Assembly: GCF_009728145.1 (NCBI RefSeq)
Contig: NZ_WOCA01000014.1
Location: 1-64,000, forward strand
Direction of reading: 5' to 3'
DNA length: 64,000 nt
Source of the DNA: Ornithinibacillus caprae
GTDB taxonomy: Bacteria > Bacillota > Bacilli > Bacillales > Amphibacillaceae
Shown here: in pieces, positions 55,134 to 63,009 of the stretch
Position numbering within the stretch: the stretch's first letter is position 1
How the letters are laid out: the number at the start of each line of letters is the position of its first letter
Notes under the pieces: generated by a model
The model's input: only the letters and a program-made list of their open reading frames with translations
Database searches by the model: none
What the model was told of the DNA's origin: nothing
Program-made: the position numbers and the translations under genes

Positions 55134-55803
55134 CCTTCTGTAACATAAATACCCACATAAATGTTAATGCTTGTTTTAATTCTACAGGTAGATCCTGGTA
55201 ATTTCTTTCGGTAACCCCTTGCTTATATACACCAAAGCCATCAATATGTGTAAAACCCTTTTCCTTTGCTAACATACCAAACTCCCATGGCATCATAGTG
55301 TTACTGATCGTATCATTACCATATAATCGCGGATATCCATTTGACCTTGGACCTGCAGTTGGACCGAGTATACCAACACATACATAACCATCATTTTTTA
55401 ATACACGTTTTAGCTCTTGCAAGGAGTTTGCAGGAACTTCTGTCCACTCTAATACATTTATACACATAATTCCATCAAACTTTCCAGATTCAAAAGGTAA
55501 TTCATTCATGTCACTTTGTATAAAAGAAATATTTTTTGTACGTTGCATTGCCTTTGAAATCATTTCTGAAGAGATATCAACTCCGGTGACATTGTATCCT
55601 AATTGTTGAAGCTTAAAAGAACCATAGCCATCTCCACACCCAACATCTAATATGTCACTTCCACTTTTATTATACTTTTCAACAAACGGTATAATATCTT
55701 TTCGGCTGCCGTTGTCCCACATATTGGTGCTGCGCTTATTCCAAAACTGAGCTTGTTGATCCCATTGTTCCTTTGCGACACTATGCCAATCAAACTTAGC
55801 CAT
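55123..55803 (-). CDS. SAM-dependent class I methyltransferase
   Basis: 226-aa methyltransferase: motif I ILDVGCGDGYGSFKLQQLG, motif II GVDIS, motif post II MCINVLEW. ATG with AGGGGAG upstream. Similar to the YxaB/YodH-type small-molecule methyltransferases; substrate not predictable. Confidence 0.87.
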   Translation of the reverse strand: MAKFDWHSVAKEQWDQQAQFWNKRSTNMWDNGSRKDIIPFVEKYNKSGSDILDVGCGDGYGSFKLQQLGYNVTGVDISSEMISKAMQRTKNISFIQSDMNELPFESGKFDGIMCINVLEWTEVPANSLQELKRVLKNDGYVCVGILGPTAGPRSNGYPRLYGNDTISNTMMPWEFGMLAKEKGFTHIDGFGVYKQGVTERNYQDLPVELKQALTFMWVFMLQKVGD

Positions 55804-55855
55804 GTCATCTCCCCTTAAGCATTATTCGATTTATTTATTATAGCTTACATAACTT

Positions 55856-55937
55856 TGCATTTGCCATGCCATCATGGTAAATGCCTTAGTTCCACTTATT
55901 AAAGAATAGGAAAGTCTATGCCTCCTATCTGCCAAAA
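55856..55937. repeat. terminator-linked repeat, copy 1
   Basis: About 82 bp containing two hairpins: GCATTTGCCATG / CATGGTAAATGC, then ATAGGAAAGT ... TCCTAT, ending CTGCCAAAAAAA. Shares its layout and many positions with copy 2 at 58164. It abuts the U-tract of the cold-shock gene terminator. Confidence 0.55.
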
Positions 55938-55967
55938 AAAGACTTACCCCCTAAGAGATAAGCCTTT
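55934..55967 (-). terminator. terminator after the cold-shock gene
   Basis: On minus GGCTTA, loop, TAAGTC, then seven T. The T-tract overlaps the end of the repeat copy. Confidence 0.65.
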
Positions 55968-55986
55968 CGATTTTATTATTTATTAA

Positions 55987-56184
55987 TTATAGACGAGTTA
56001 CGTTAGCTGCTTGTGGTCCGCGGTTACCTTCAACGATTTCAAATTCTACGTCTTGACCTTCTTCAAGAGTTTTGAAACCTTCTGCATTGATAGCTGAGAA
56101 ATGTACGAATACATCGTCTCCGTCTTCGCGCTCGATGAAACCGAAACCTTTTTCTGCGTTAAACCATTTTACTTTACCAGTCAT
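55987..56184 (-). CDS. cold-shock protein (CspA family)
   Basis: 65-aa nucleic-acid chaperone, a single OB-fold domain. RNP1 KGFGFIE and RNP2 VFVHFSAI are intact. ATG 56184 has AAGGAGG 8 nt upstream; a longer reading frame upstream is leader. Such proteins melt RNA structure in cold and in fast growth. Which paralogue (CspB/C/D) cannot be decided here. Confidence 0.95.
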   Translation of the reverse strand: MTGKVKWFNAEKGFGFIEREDGDDVFVHFSAINAEGFKTLEEGQDVEFEIVEGNRGPQAANVTRL

Positions 56185-56522
56185 TAAAATGACCTCCTTA
56201 TACAAATATCGTGCAAAGTATAATTGAATCATTAATACTTTTACACCACTTGTTAAAGAGATCGTAAAGTATTACAAATTTCAATTTCCTTTTGCACTTT
56301 TAACTTTACCTTTTTATGAAAAAAAATGCAAGCAAATCACTTTGTAATTTATAAAAAAATAATTAATTTCTTATGAATATTATGTAGTTATAAGTTATCA
56401 CTATTGACATGTTGAAAACCCATGTTTTTTTTGATAAAATATACTCTTGCAAGATTATAAAAATGAATATCGACTACCAAACATTTATATCTTGCAAATA
56501 TGAATGGATAGGTGGTAATAAA
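56185..56522. other. 338-bp divergent intergenic region (csp / trhO)
   Basis: AT-rich. The part next to csp probably holds its leader; I could not pick a promoter or recognise a cold box. The part next to trhO holds a promoter and a 5'-leader dyad, listed separately. Confidence 0.5.
56412..56440 (+). promoter_or_regulatory. trhO promoter
   Basis: TTGAAA (56412-56417) and TAAAAT (56435-56440) with a 17-nt spacer, about 75 nt ahead of the trhO start. A 9-bp dyad TTGCAAGAT / ATCTTGCAA (56447-56455, 56489-56497) falls in the resulting leader. Confidence 0.6.
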
Positions 56523-57503
56523 ATGGAAAAGAAAGATTACAGAGTACTACTGTATTATCATTACACAGACATCGAGGATCCGGAAACTTTTGCTGATCAA
56601 CATCTTAAGTTCTGCAAAGACATGGAACTAAAAGGAAGAATCCTTGTTGCCAAAGAAGGGATCAATGGCACCGTTTCTGGTACAGTAGAAAACACAAACA
56701 AGTACATGGAAGCGATGAGAAATGATCCTCGTTTTGATGGTATTGTATTCAAAGTAGATGAACATGATGGACATGCATTCAAGAAAATGCACGTGCGTCC
56801 TCGCAAAGAATTAGTTACTCTTCGTTTGGATGAAGAAGAAGATGTGAGTCCACAAGAACTAACTGGTGAAAAGCTAAATCCAAAAGAATGGTATGAAGCA
56901 ATGCAACGTGAAGATACGGTTGTTATTGATACTCGTAACGATTACGAATATGAATTAGGCCATTTCCGTGGTGCAATTAATCCTGATATCAAAACGTTTC
57001 GTGATTTACCCGATTGGGTTCGTGAAAATAAACATTTAATTGAAGGTAAAAAAGTTCTTATGTATTGTACTGGTGGAATCCGTTGTGAAAAATTCACTGG
57101 GTGGATGATAAAAGAAGGTTTTGAAGATGTTGCACAGCTTCACGGCGGTATTGTGACATATGGTAAAGATCCTGAGGTTCAAGGCGAACTATGGGATGGA
57201 CAATGCTACGTGTTTGACGAGCGTCTTTCTGTTCCAGTCAACCAAAAAGAACATGTCGTTGTTGGAAAAGACTACTTCGACGGTCAACCATGTGAACGCT
57301 ATGTAAATTGTGCAAATCCTGAATGTAATAAACAAATTCTCTGCTCAGAAGAAAATGAGCATAAATATATGCGTGGATGTACACACGATTGCCGTGTAAG
57401 CCCACGAAACCTATATGTAAAAGAGCATAACTTAACTCAAGAAGAGATTCAACGCAGATTAGATGTTATAGCTGAAGAAGACCACGTTAAACAAGAAGCA
57501 TAA
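56523..57503 (+). CDS. trhO: tRNA uridine-34 hydroxylase, rhodanese-type (TrhO)
   Basis: 326-aa protein. An N-terminal acylphosphatase-like domain ([14 protein letters not shown]) precedes a rhodanese domain with catalytic Cys182 ([11 protein letters not shown]) and a C-terminal cysteine-rich region ([21 protein letters not shown]). It forms 5-hydroxyuridine in tRNA, a prephenate-independent route. ATG 56523 has AGGTGG 7 nt upstream; the extended frame is leader. Confidence 0.92.
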   Translation: MEKKDYRVLLYYHYTDIEDPETFADQHLKFCKDMELKGRILVAKEGINGTVSGTVENTNKYMEAMRNDPRFDGIVFKVDEHDGHAFKKMHVRPRKELVTLRLDEEEDVSPQELTGEKLNPKEWYEAMQREDTVVIDTRNDYEYELGHFRGAINPDIKTFRDLPDWVRENKHLIEGKKVLMYCTGGIRCEKFTGWMIKEGFEDVAQLHGGIVTYGKDPEVQGELWDGQCYVFDERLSVPVNQKEHVVVGKDYFDGQPCERYVNCANPECNKQILCSEENEHKYMRGCTHDCRVSPRNLYVKEHNLTQEEIQRRLDVIAEEDHVKQEA

Positions 57504-57514
57504 AGTTTGTACAC

Positions 57515-57565
57515 AACTGGACTCCCTTTGTTGGATATTACCAACAATTGGAGTCCAGTTTTTTT
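57515..57565 (+). terminator. terminator after trhO
   Basis: AACTGGACTCC / GGAGTCCAGTT outer stem with an inner TTGG...CCAA, followed by TTTTT. Confidence 0.8.
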
Positions 57566-57676
57566 AGAGCTTTTAACAAATCGTTTCTATAATAATTGGT
57601 CTAGATACGTTTTCCAAGGACTACTTTGATTTTAAATCAATATCTTGCTATTCTTATTTAAAAGGGAGGAATAAAC

Positions 57677-58156
57677 ATGAGTGTCTACGATTTTTCCGCA
57701 ACTACGATCGATGGAACAGAAAAGTCACTAGCTGATTATAAAGAAAAAGTACTACTTATTGTTAATACCGCAAGTGAATGTGGATTTACTCCTCAGTTAG
57801 AAGGGTTACAAAACCTCTTCGATACATATAAGGACAAAGGTTTTGAAGTGTTAGGTTTTCCATGTAATCAATTCGGAAGTCAGGATCCTGGTTCAAATGA
57901 AGAAATCCAAAGCTTTTGTCAAAAAAATTATGGCGTCACCTTTCAAATGTTTAGTAAAGTAGATGTAAAAGGTGAAAATGTACATCCTCTATTCAATTAT
58001 TTAACACATGAGGCAAAAGGTTTACTAACCAAAGAAATCAAATGGAATTTCACCAAGTTTTTAGTGGATAAAAATGGACAGGTTATTGATCGATATGCAC
58101 CACAAACCAAACCTGAAACCATAGCAAATGATATAGAAAAATCGTTAAATAGCTAA
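57677..58156 (+). CDS. glutathione peroxidase family thiol peroxidase
   Basis: 159-aa peroxidase: peroxidatic Cys35 (NTASECGFTPQ), Gln in GFPCNQFGSQDPG and Trp in KWNFTKFLVD complete the site. Cys rather than selenocysteine; without glutathione in Bacillaceae it likely uses thioredoxin. Corresponds to B. subtilis BsaA. GGGAGG 8 nt upstream of ATG. Confidence 0.93.
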   Translation: MSVYDFSATTIDGTEKSLADYKEKVLLIVNTASECGFTPQLEGLQNLFDTYKDKGFEVLGFPCNQFGSQDPGSNEEIQSFCQKNYGVTFQMFSKVDVKGENVHPLFNYLTHEAKGLLTKEIKWNFTKFLVDKNGQVIDRYAPQTKPETIANDIEKSLNS

Positions 58157-58163
58157 AAAACGT

Positions 58164-58245
58164 TGCATTCACCATGCCTTTATAGTGGAATGCAAAGCTG
58201 CACGTATGCAGGATAGGAAAGTTTACACATTCCTAGCTGCAAAAA
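58164..58245. repeat. terminator-linked repeat, copy 2
   Basis: About 82 bp with the same layout as copy 1: GCATTCACCATGCC ... GTGGAATGC, then GGATAGGAAAGT ... TTCCTA, ending GCTGCAAAAAA. It abuts the U-tract of the amino-acid ABC operon terminator. Confidence 0.55.
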
Positions 58246-58280
58246 ACACTCTGTGATATTTATTACTCACAGAGTGTTTT
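58243..58280. terminator. terminator after the amino-acid ABC operon
   Basis: AAAACACTCTGTG / CACAGAGTGTTTT stem, 13 bp, usable from both strands. Confidence 0.8.
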
Positions 58281-58282
58281 AA

Positions 58283-59005
58283 TTATAACACCTTATCCAG
58301 GAAATCTTTTGCTCTTTCTGTTTTGGGCTTCATAAAGAAAGACTCAGGTTCTCCTTCCTCCATCAATTTTCCATCATCTAAAAACATGATTCGATCTGCA
58401 ACTTCACGAGCGAAATTCATCTCATGGGTAACAACGACCATCGTCATACCTGTTTGAGTAAGATCCTTCATGACATCCAGTACTTCTTTTACCATTTCTG
58501 GATCTAGTGCTGATGTAGGTTCATCAAAAAGCATCACATCTGGATCCATTGCCAAGGCTCGTGCAATTGCAACACGTTGTTTTTGACCACCTGATAAACG
58601 ATTCGGATAGGATGCTTCTTTATCCGTGAGCCCGACTTTCGCTAACAGTTCTTTTCCAACTTCATTCGCTTGCTCTCTTTTTAATTTCTTTACTTTGATT
58701 GGAGCATACGTTACATTCTCCAAAACGGTCATATGTGGGAACAAATGGAAATGTTGAAAAACCATACCAATGTTTTTTCTGATTTCCATTTTGTTTATTT
58801 TGGAGTTAGTAATTTCTTGGTCTTGAAACCAAACCTTTCCTGAAGACGGCTGTTCCAAAAGATTGAGACATCTCAAAAAGGTTGATTTACCTGATCCAGA
58901 CGGACCGATAACAGCTACTACTTCTCCCTGCCCAATAGTGGCAGTAATATTTTTTAGAACGGTATTATCTCCGAATTTTTTCGTAATATCCTGTGTACTA
59001 ATCAC
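58283..59005 (-). CDS. polar amino-acid ABC transporter ATP-binding protein
   Basis: 240-aa ATPase of the GlnQ/HisP class: Walker [16 protein letters not shown], signature [15 protein letters not shown], Walker [15 protein letters not shown]-loop [12 protein letters not shown] start with GGAGG 10 nt upstream, overlapping the permease end by 8 nt. Confidence 0.94.
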   Translation of the reverse strand: MISTQDITKKFGDNTVLKNITATIGQGEVVAVIGPSGSGKSTFLRCLNLLEQPSSGKVWFQDQEITNSKINKMEIRKNIGMVFQHFHLFPHMTVLENVTYAPIKVKKLKREQANEVGKELLAKVGLTDKEASYPNRLSGGQKQRVAIARALAMDPDVMLFDEPTSALDPEMVKEVLDVMKDLTQTGMTMVVVTHEMNFAREVADRIMFLDDGKLMEEGEPESFFMKPKTERAKDFLDKVL

Positions 59006-59657
59006 TTTGTCTCATCCTCCGTTCCACAGCACTACCAAGTCTTGTAAGGATAAAAATCATCACCCAATAAATAACTCCTGCGAGTAATAGTGGCTCAAAA
59101 TTACGGTATATATCAGCACCAACTATCTGAGCTCGACGCATAATATCCATATATCCTATCGTTGCTACTAGAGCAGATTCCTTCGTTAATGTAATAAATT
59201 CATTCATTAATGCAGGTAATATATTTTTCAGGGCTTGGGGGAGGATGATGTTTATCATCATTGGTTTGTATGGAACACCTAGTGCCTCCGCTGCTTCTGT
59301 TTGCCCTTTATCAACTGCCAATATCCCAGCTCGTATTATTTCGGACACATAAGCTGCCGAATTCAACCCAAATGCTAATACTGCTGATAAAAATATTTCA
59401 ATATCATACCCTGTTAATTGTGGTACCGCAAAATAAATAATCCATAATTGCAATATAAGTGGAGTTCCACGAAAGATTGACGTGTATGCATCTGCTAGCC
59501 ATTTTATAAATGGTTTTTTCGTAATTTTGCACAAGGCCAACACAATACCTAATATTAGTCCGAATACAATTGATACACTTACAAATTTTAATGTAGCCCA
59601 TATTCCTTCAAGTATAAAAGGAACATAAGGCACGATTTGGCTAAAGTCCAAATTCAT
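58998..59657 (-). CDS. polar amino-acid ABC transporter permease
   Basis: 219-aa permease with five helices. Conserved HEQ-type segments: [14 protein letters not shown] and the EAA loop ([17 protein letters not shown]). GAGGTG 7 nt before ATG. A single permease implies a homodimer. Confidence 0.92.
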   Translation of the reverse strand: MNLDFSQIVPYVPFILEGIWATLKFVSVSIVFGLILGIVLALCKITKKPFIKWLADAYTSIFRGTPLILQLWIIYFAVPQLTGYDIEIFLSAVLAFGLNSAAYVSEIIRAGILAVDKGQTEAAEALGVPYKPMMINIILPQALKNILPALMNEFITLTKESALVATIGYMDIMRRAQIVGADIYRNFEPLLLAGVIYWVMIFILTRLGSAVERRMRQSD

Positions 59658-59688
59658 GCCTTAACACCTCACCTTCTAGTTGCCTTCC

Positions 59689-60471
59689 TTATTCATATTC
59701 TGATAACCATTGATCCTTCAGCTCATCTATTTTTCCGCTTGCTTCTAACTCTTCTAAAATAGCATTTACTTCTTCAACTAGTTCACTTCCTTTAGGAAAC
59801 GCAATCCCCATTCCAGGTGAACTTGTTGTTGGGTCATCAAATCCAACAAAACCTTGGGAATCCATATAACCTACCGCTACGGTTTTATCCATATAAGCTA
59901 CATCAATACGATTTGAATTTAATTCCTGAACTAAAACACTTGAATCATCTACTTTTTTCACTTCAAACCCGTATTCTTCACTTAACGTTTCTGCACCTTC
60001 TTCTTGAATTGTTCCTAATTGCACACCAACAATTTTCCCTTCTAAGTCTTCTAAACTATTAACCTCTGCATCAGGTTTAGAAATCAGCATTTCTCCTGAA
60101 CGGTGGTATTCCTTAGAAAAGTCAACATTCTTACTACGTTCTTCGGTAGCACTCATACCCGCCATAACCATATCTACACGTCCTGCTTGTAATGCTCCAA
60201 TTAGACCATCGAAATTCATATCTTCGATTTCCAGATCATATCCTAATTCATTCGCAATTGCATGTGCTAATTCAATATCAAATCCTTCAAAGTTTCCTTC
60301 TGTATCATAGGATTCAAATGGAGGAAAATCAGCTGACGTTGCCATTTTTAGTATTTCCTTGTCCTCGGAATCATTAGAGGCAGATGTTGTATCCTCTCCT
60401 TCTGAACCACATGCAACTAACATACTTACCATAAACACTACGAATAGAGAATGAAACATTATTTTTTTCAT
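59689..60471 (-). CDS. polar amino-acid ABC transporter substrate-binding lipoprotein
   Basis: 260-aa lipoprotein (lipobox LVAC, Cys21) with an SBP_bac_3 fold: TSADFPPFESYDTEGNFEGF, FDIELAHAIANELGY, ADVGMSATEERSK-like MAGMSATEERSKNVDFS. Binds an amino acid or derivative; located 15 nt after an amidohydrolase gene, which hints at acylated amino acids. Confidence 0.93.
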   Translation of the reverse strand: MKKIMFHSLFVVFMVSMLVACGSEGEDTTSASNDSEDKEILKMATSADFPPFESYDTEGNFEGFDIELAHAIANELGYDLEIEDMNFDGLIGALQAGRVDMVMAGMSATEERSKNVDFSKEYHRSGEMLISKPDAEVNSLEDLEGKIVGVQLGTIQEEGAETLSEEYGFEVKKVDDSSVLVQELNSNRIDVAYMDKTVAVGYMDSQGFVGFDDPTTSSPGMGIAFPKGSELVEEVNAILEELEASGKIDELKDQWLSEYE

Positions 60472-60486
60472 ATCAATCTCTCCCTT

Positions 60487-61647
60487 TTAGTTATTTTCTT
60501 CAAATTCTGTTTTAATAGTTTGTAATAACTTTGAATCTGTTAAAATATCATATCCTGTATTCGCCAACGCTAATGCTCCATTTACTAATGCTCTGTGACC
60601 ATCTTGTGTAATTGTTTGGTCTGCAAATTCTTTTGTATGTGCAACTAAACCTGGCGCATTTAGCCCAATATATGGATGAATTGCTGGAACAACTTGACTC
60701 ACATTCCCCATATCAATCGAACCATAGCTTAGTTTGGCAGGTAGAACTGGTAGCTTTGTTGATTCCTCTAAATTCTTGTTAAAGGCATTAGATAGTGTTT
60801 GGTTAGTAACCATATCATCGTAGCTTAGTTCATAGTTTTTAATTTCTACGGTTGCCCCAGTCATTAATGCAGCACCATGTGCGATGTTTTTCACCTTTTC
60901 GACAACCTCATTGAGGTAATAGCGTTCCTTTGCACGAATATAAAACTGTGCAACAGCATAATCTGGTACTACATTAGCTGCTTGACCACCTTCTGAAATG
61001 ATCCCGTGGATTCGTACATCTGTCGGAAGATGCTCACGCAATGCATTAATTCCGTTGAACATTTGGATGACACTATCCAAAGCATTAATCCCTTTCTCAG
61101 GTGATGCTGCAGCATGAGAAGACTTTCCAGTATAAGCAAACTGGATCGCATCCATTGCAAGCGAATCTCCACTTTCATAAGATTGGTCACCTGGGTGAAG
61201 GATCATTGCGACATCTATATCATCAAAAACACCCTGTTCACTCATGGGCACCTTAGCTCCATTTGTTTCTTCTGCAGGTGTGCCTAAAACGACAACTCTT
61301 CCTCCAGTATCATTCAACAGCTTACTAAGTGCTATTCCTGCTCCGACGCTCATTGTACCGATCAAATTATGTCCACAACCATGTCCAATTCCAGGCAAAG
61401 CATCGTATTCTGCTAACAAAGCAATCGTTGGACCTGGTTTATTACTGTTAAATACAGCCTTAAAAGCTGTTGGTCGGTCTACTATACCCTTTTGAACTTC
61501 AAAATGATGTTCTTTTAGATAATCTGATAATAACTCCATCGAATTAAATTCTTGATCACCTAGTTCCGGATTGGCGTATAGGTGGTCACTCATTCGAATG
61601 AGGTTAGGTTCTATGTTGTGTAGTTCTCGAATCAGTTTCTCTCTCAT
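60487..61647 (-). CDS. M20 family metallo-amidohydrolase
   Basis: 386-aa peptidase M20/amidohydrolase (hippurate hydrolase/N-acyl amino-acid deacylase type). Metal-site motifs HGCGHNLIG, PAEETNGAKVPM and MILHPGDQ are visible, with dimerisation domain in the middle (about 185-300). AAGGTG before ATG. First gene of the operon with the ABC importer; B. subtilis yxeP-like neighbours suggest S- or N-modified cysteine, but only the family is supported. Confidence 0.9.
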   Translation of the reverse strand: MREKLIRELHNIEPNLIRMSDHLYANPELGDQEFNSMELLSDYLKEHHFEVQKGIVDRPTAFKAVFNSNKPGPTIALLAEYDALPGIGHGCGHNLIGTMSVGAGIALSKLLNDTGGRVVVLGTPAEETNGAKVPMSEQGVFDDIDVAMILHPGDQSYESGDSLAMDAIQFAYTGKSSHAAASPEKGINALDSVIQMFNGINALREHLPTDVRIHGIISEGGQAANVVPDYAVAQFYIRAKERYYLNEVVEKVKNIAHGAALMTGATVEIKNYELSYDDMVTNQTLSNAFNKNLEESTKLPVLPAKLSYGSIDMGNVSQVVPAIHPYIGLNAPGLVAHTKEFADQTITQDGHRALVNGALALANTGYDILTDSKLLQTIKTEFEENN

Positions 61648-61773
61648 ATTTATTCACCTTTTTGTATATTTATTAATTCATGTGTATATTTATACCACAT
61701 ATTAATAATCATACGCAATAGTTTTTATAAAATTTTTTATCGATCTTGGTAGAAAAGACTCCTTCCTCAAAAC

Positions 61774-61804
61774 GTGGGCAGCTTTAGGTGGGAGATGAAT
61801 CGCC
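61774..61804 (+). mobile_element. possible remnant of an IS200/IS605-type end
   Basis: GTGGGCAGCTTTAGGTGGG followed by AGATGAATCGCC resembles sequences after tnpB genes as I recall them. No transposase remains. Low confidence. Confidence 0.2.
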
Positions 61805-61930
61805 TATTTTAATTTTTATTTAGAGGAAATTTTTTACGTTATTGCCCTTCAACTCTTGAAGGATAATAATCCTTCCATTTGTCATACTAATAATAAGGTT
61901 TCAATGAACTTGTGGAAATGAGATGAAAAT

Positions 61931-62386
61931 ATGCTAACACTTTCTTTTATATTTTTCTTCTTCATACTGTTGATTGGCTTTAATAAATTTAATATTCTAC
62001 CGATAACTAAAATTATACCTATTTGGCTTTTCATCGTATTCATCTCTGGTTTAATTATAAATTCAGTTTTTACAAACTTAGAGTATATAGCAAAACCAAA
62101 ATCAGCAGACTCATATATTTCATACTTAATCCTGCAAAGTTTAATACTGCCTTTAGCTATACTATTCATAATCAATATATACAAGTTAGTTAGATTACCA
62201 CTTAAAGTTGCTACGCTAATACTAGGAACCATAATTTTGATAATTGCAGAAAAATTTATAGAACAAATAGGCATCATTACATATACGCATTGGAATATAG
62301 CTTTTTCTACTATTTTATGGTCTTCAATCATTATGATTTCTATTTGTTTTTACCATTTCATGAAGAGGGGGATTTCTCATTCTTAA
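61931..62386 (+). CDS. small membrane protein, CBO0543-like
   Basis: 151-aa protein with four to five hydrophobic helices. The end (TYTHWNIAFSTILWSSI ... FYHFMKRG) resembles the CBO0543 family of firmicutes. Ribosome site weak (GAGATG). Coupled to the next gene. Function unknown. Confidence 0.6.
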   Translation: MLTLSFIFFFFILLIGFNKFNILPITKIIPIWLFIVFISGLIINSVFTNLEYIAKPKSADSYISYLILQSLILPLAILFIINIYKLVRLPLKVATLILGTIILIIAEKFIEQIGIITYTHWNIAFSTILWSSIIMISICFYHFMKRGISHS

Positions 62387-62888
62387 ACTCCCAACACAAT
62401 TTGATTCAAATGAATGGTTTGTTATGATAACTATGATTTTTTTAGTAATTGCCTTTTTCATGTTACCTAAAATATTTCCTACAGAAATGACGATTTCGAT
62501 ACTTTTATACTTCGCTGTACTCGGACTAGCTACAGATGTTCTAATCGGTGTAGACTATCCATTTAACTTTTACCAAATCATGGATGATTCCAAATTAGAG
62601 CTTTTTGATGTTTTTATCTATGGTGTTAATTATTCTATATATGGTTACTTTTTTTCATTTTTGATTTATAAGTGGATGATACGTAGAGGTAAATTATTAT
62701 TAATCATTATTTATTGGAGTGGACAAACCACTCTAATTGAATGGGTCTCCGTAAAGTTTCATGTATTTTCATATCATAATGGATGGTATATTGGTTATTC
62801 AATTATTGCCTATTTATTAGTTTTCACAATAAGTGCATTCGTCGTTAAAGTATTTATTCATTGCTGGAAGAGTGAAAATAAGCTCTAA
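62379..62888 (+). CDS. small membrane protein, CBO0543-like (possible ATT start)
   Basis: Up to 169-aa protein with four to five hydrophobic segments (PTEMTISILLYFAVLGLATD, FFSFLIYKWM, IEWVSVKFHVFSYHNGW). The first ATG (62424) has no ribosome site, but in frame upstream ATT 62379 has GAGGGGG 7 nt away and adds LKLPTQFDSNEWF, a segment I recall as N-terminal in related proteins. Overlaps the previous gene by 8 nt. Confidence 0.6.
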   Translation: MLKLPTQFDSNEWFVMITMIFLVIAFFMLPKIFPTEMTISILLYFAVLGLATDVLIGVDYPFNFYQIMDDSKLELFDVFIYGVNYSIYGYFFSFLIYKWMIRRGKLLLIIIYWSGQTTLIEWVSVKFHVFSYHNGWYIGYSIIAYLLVFTISAFVVKVFIHCWKSENKL

Positions 62889-62899
62889 CTTATTAAACC

Positions 62900-62940
62900 A
62901 TAAAGATCGCACAGTGATTTATTCACTGTGCGATCTTTAT
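62900..62940. terminator. bidirectional terminator
   Basis: Perfect 17-bp stem ATAAAGATCGCACAGTG / CACTGTGCGATCTTTAT between the convergent membrane-protein and proS genes. Confidence 0.85.
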
Positions 62941-63009
62941 TTAAATAAAATGTTTGTTTATCTATATACGAAACAGGATAATTTATCCCTTAGCTCCTTT
63001 AAATATACC

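Noticed and set aside
61882-62331. 149-codon minus-strand frame
   Set aside because: Antisense to the plus-strand membrane-protein gene, which forms a pair with its neighbour and ends before a shared terminator; no ribosome site on minus.
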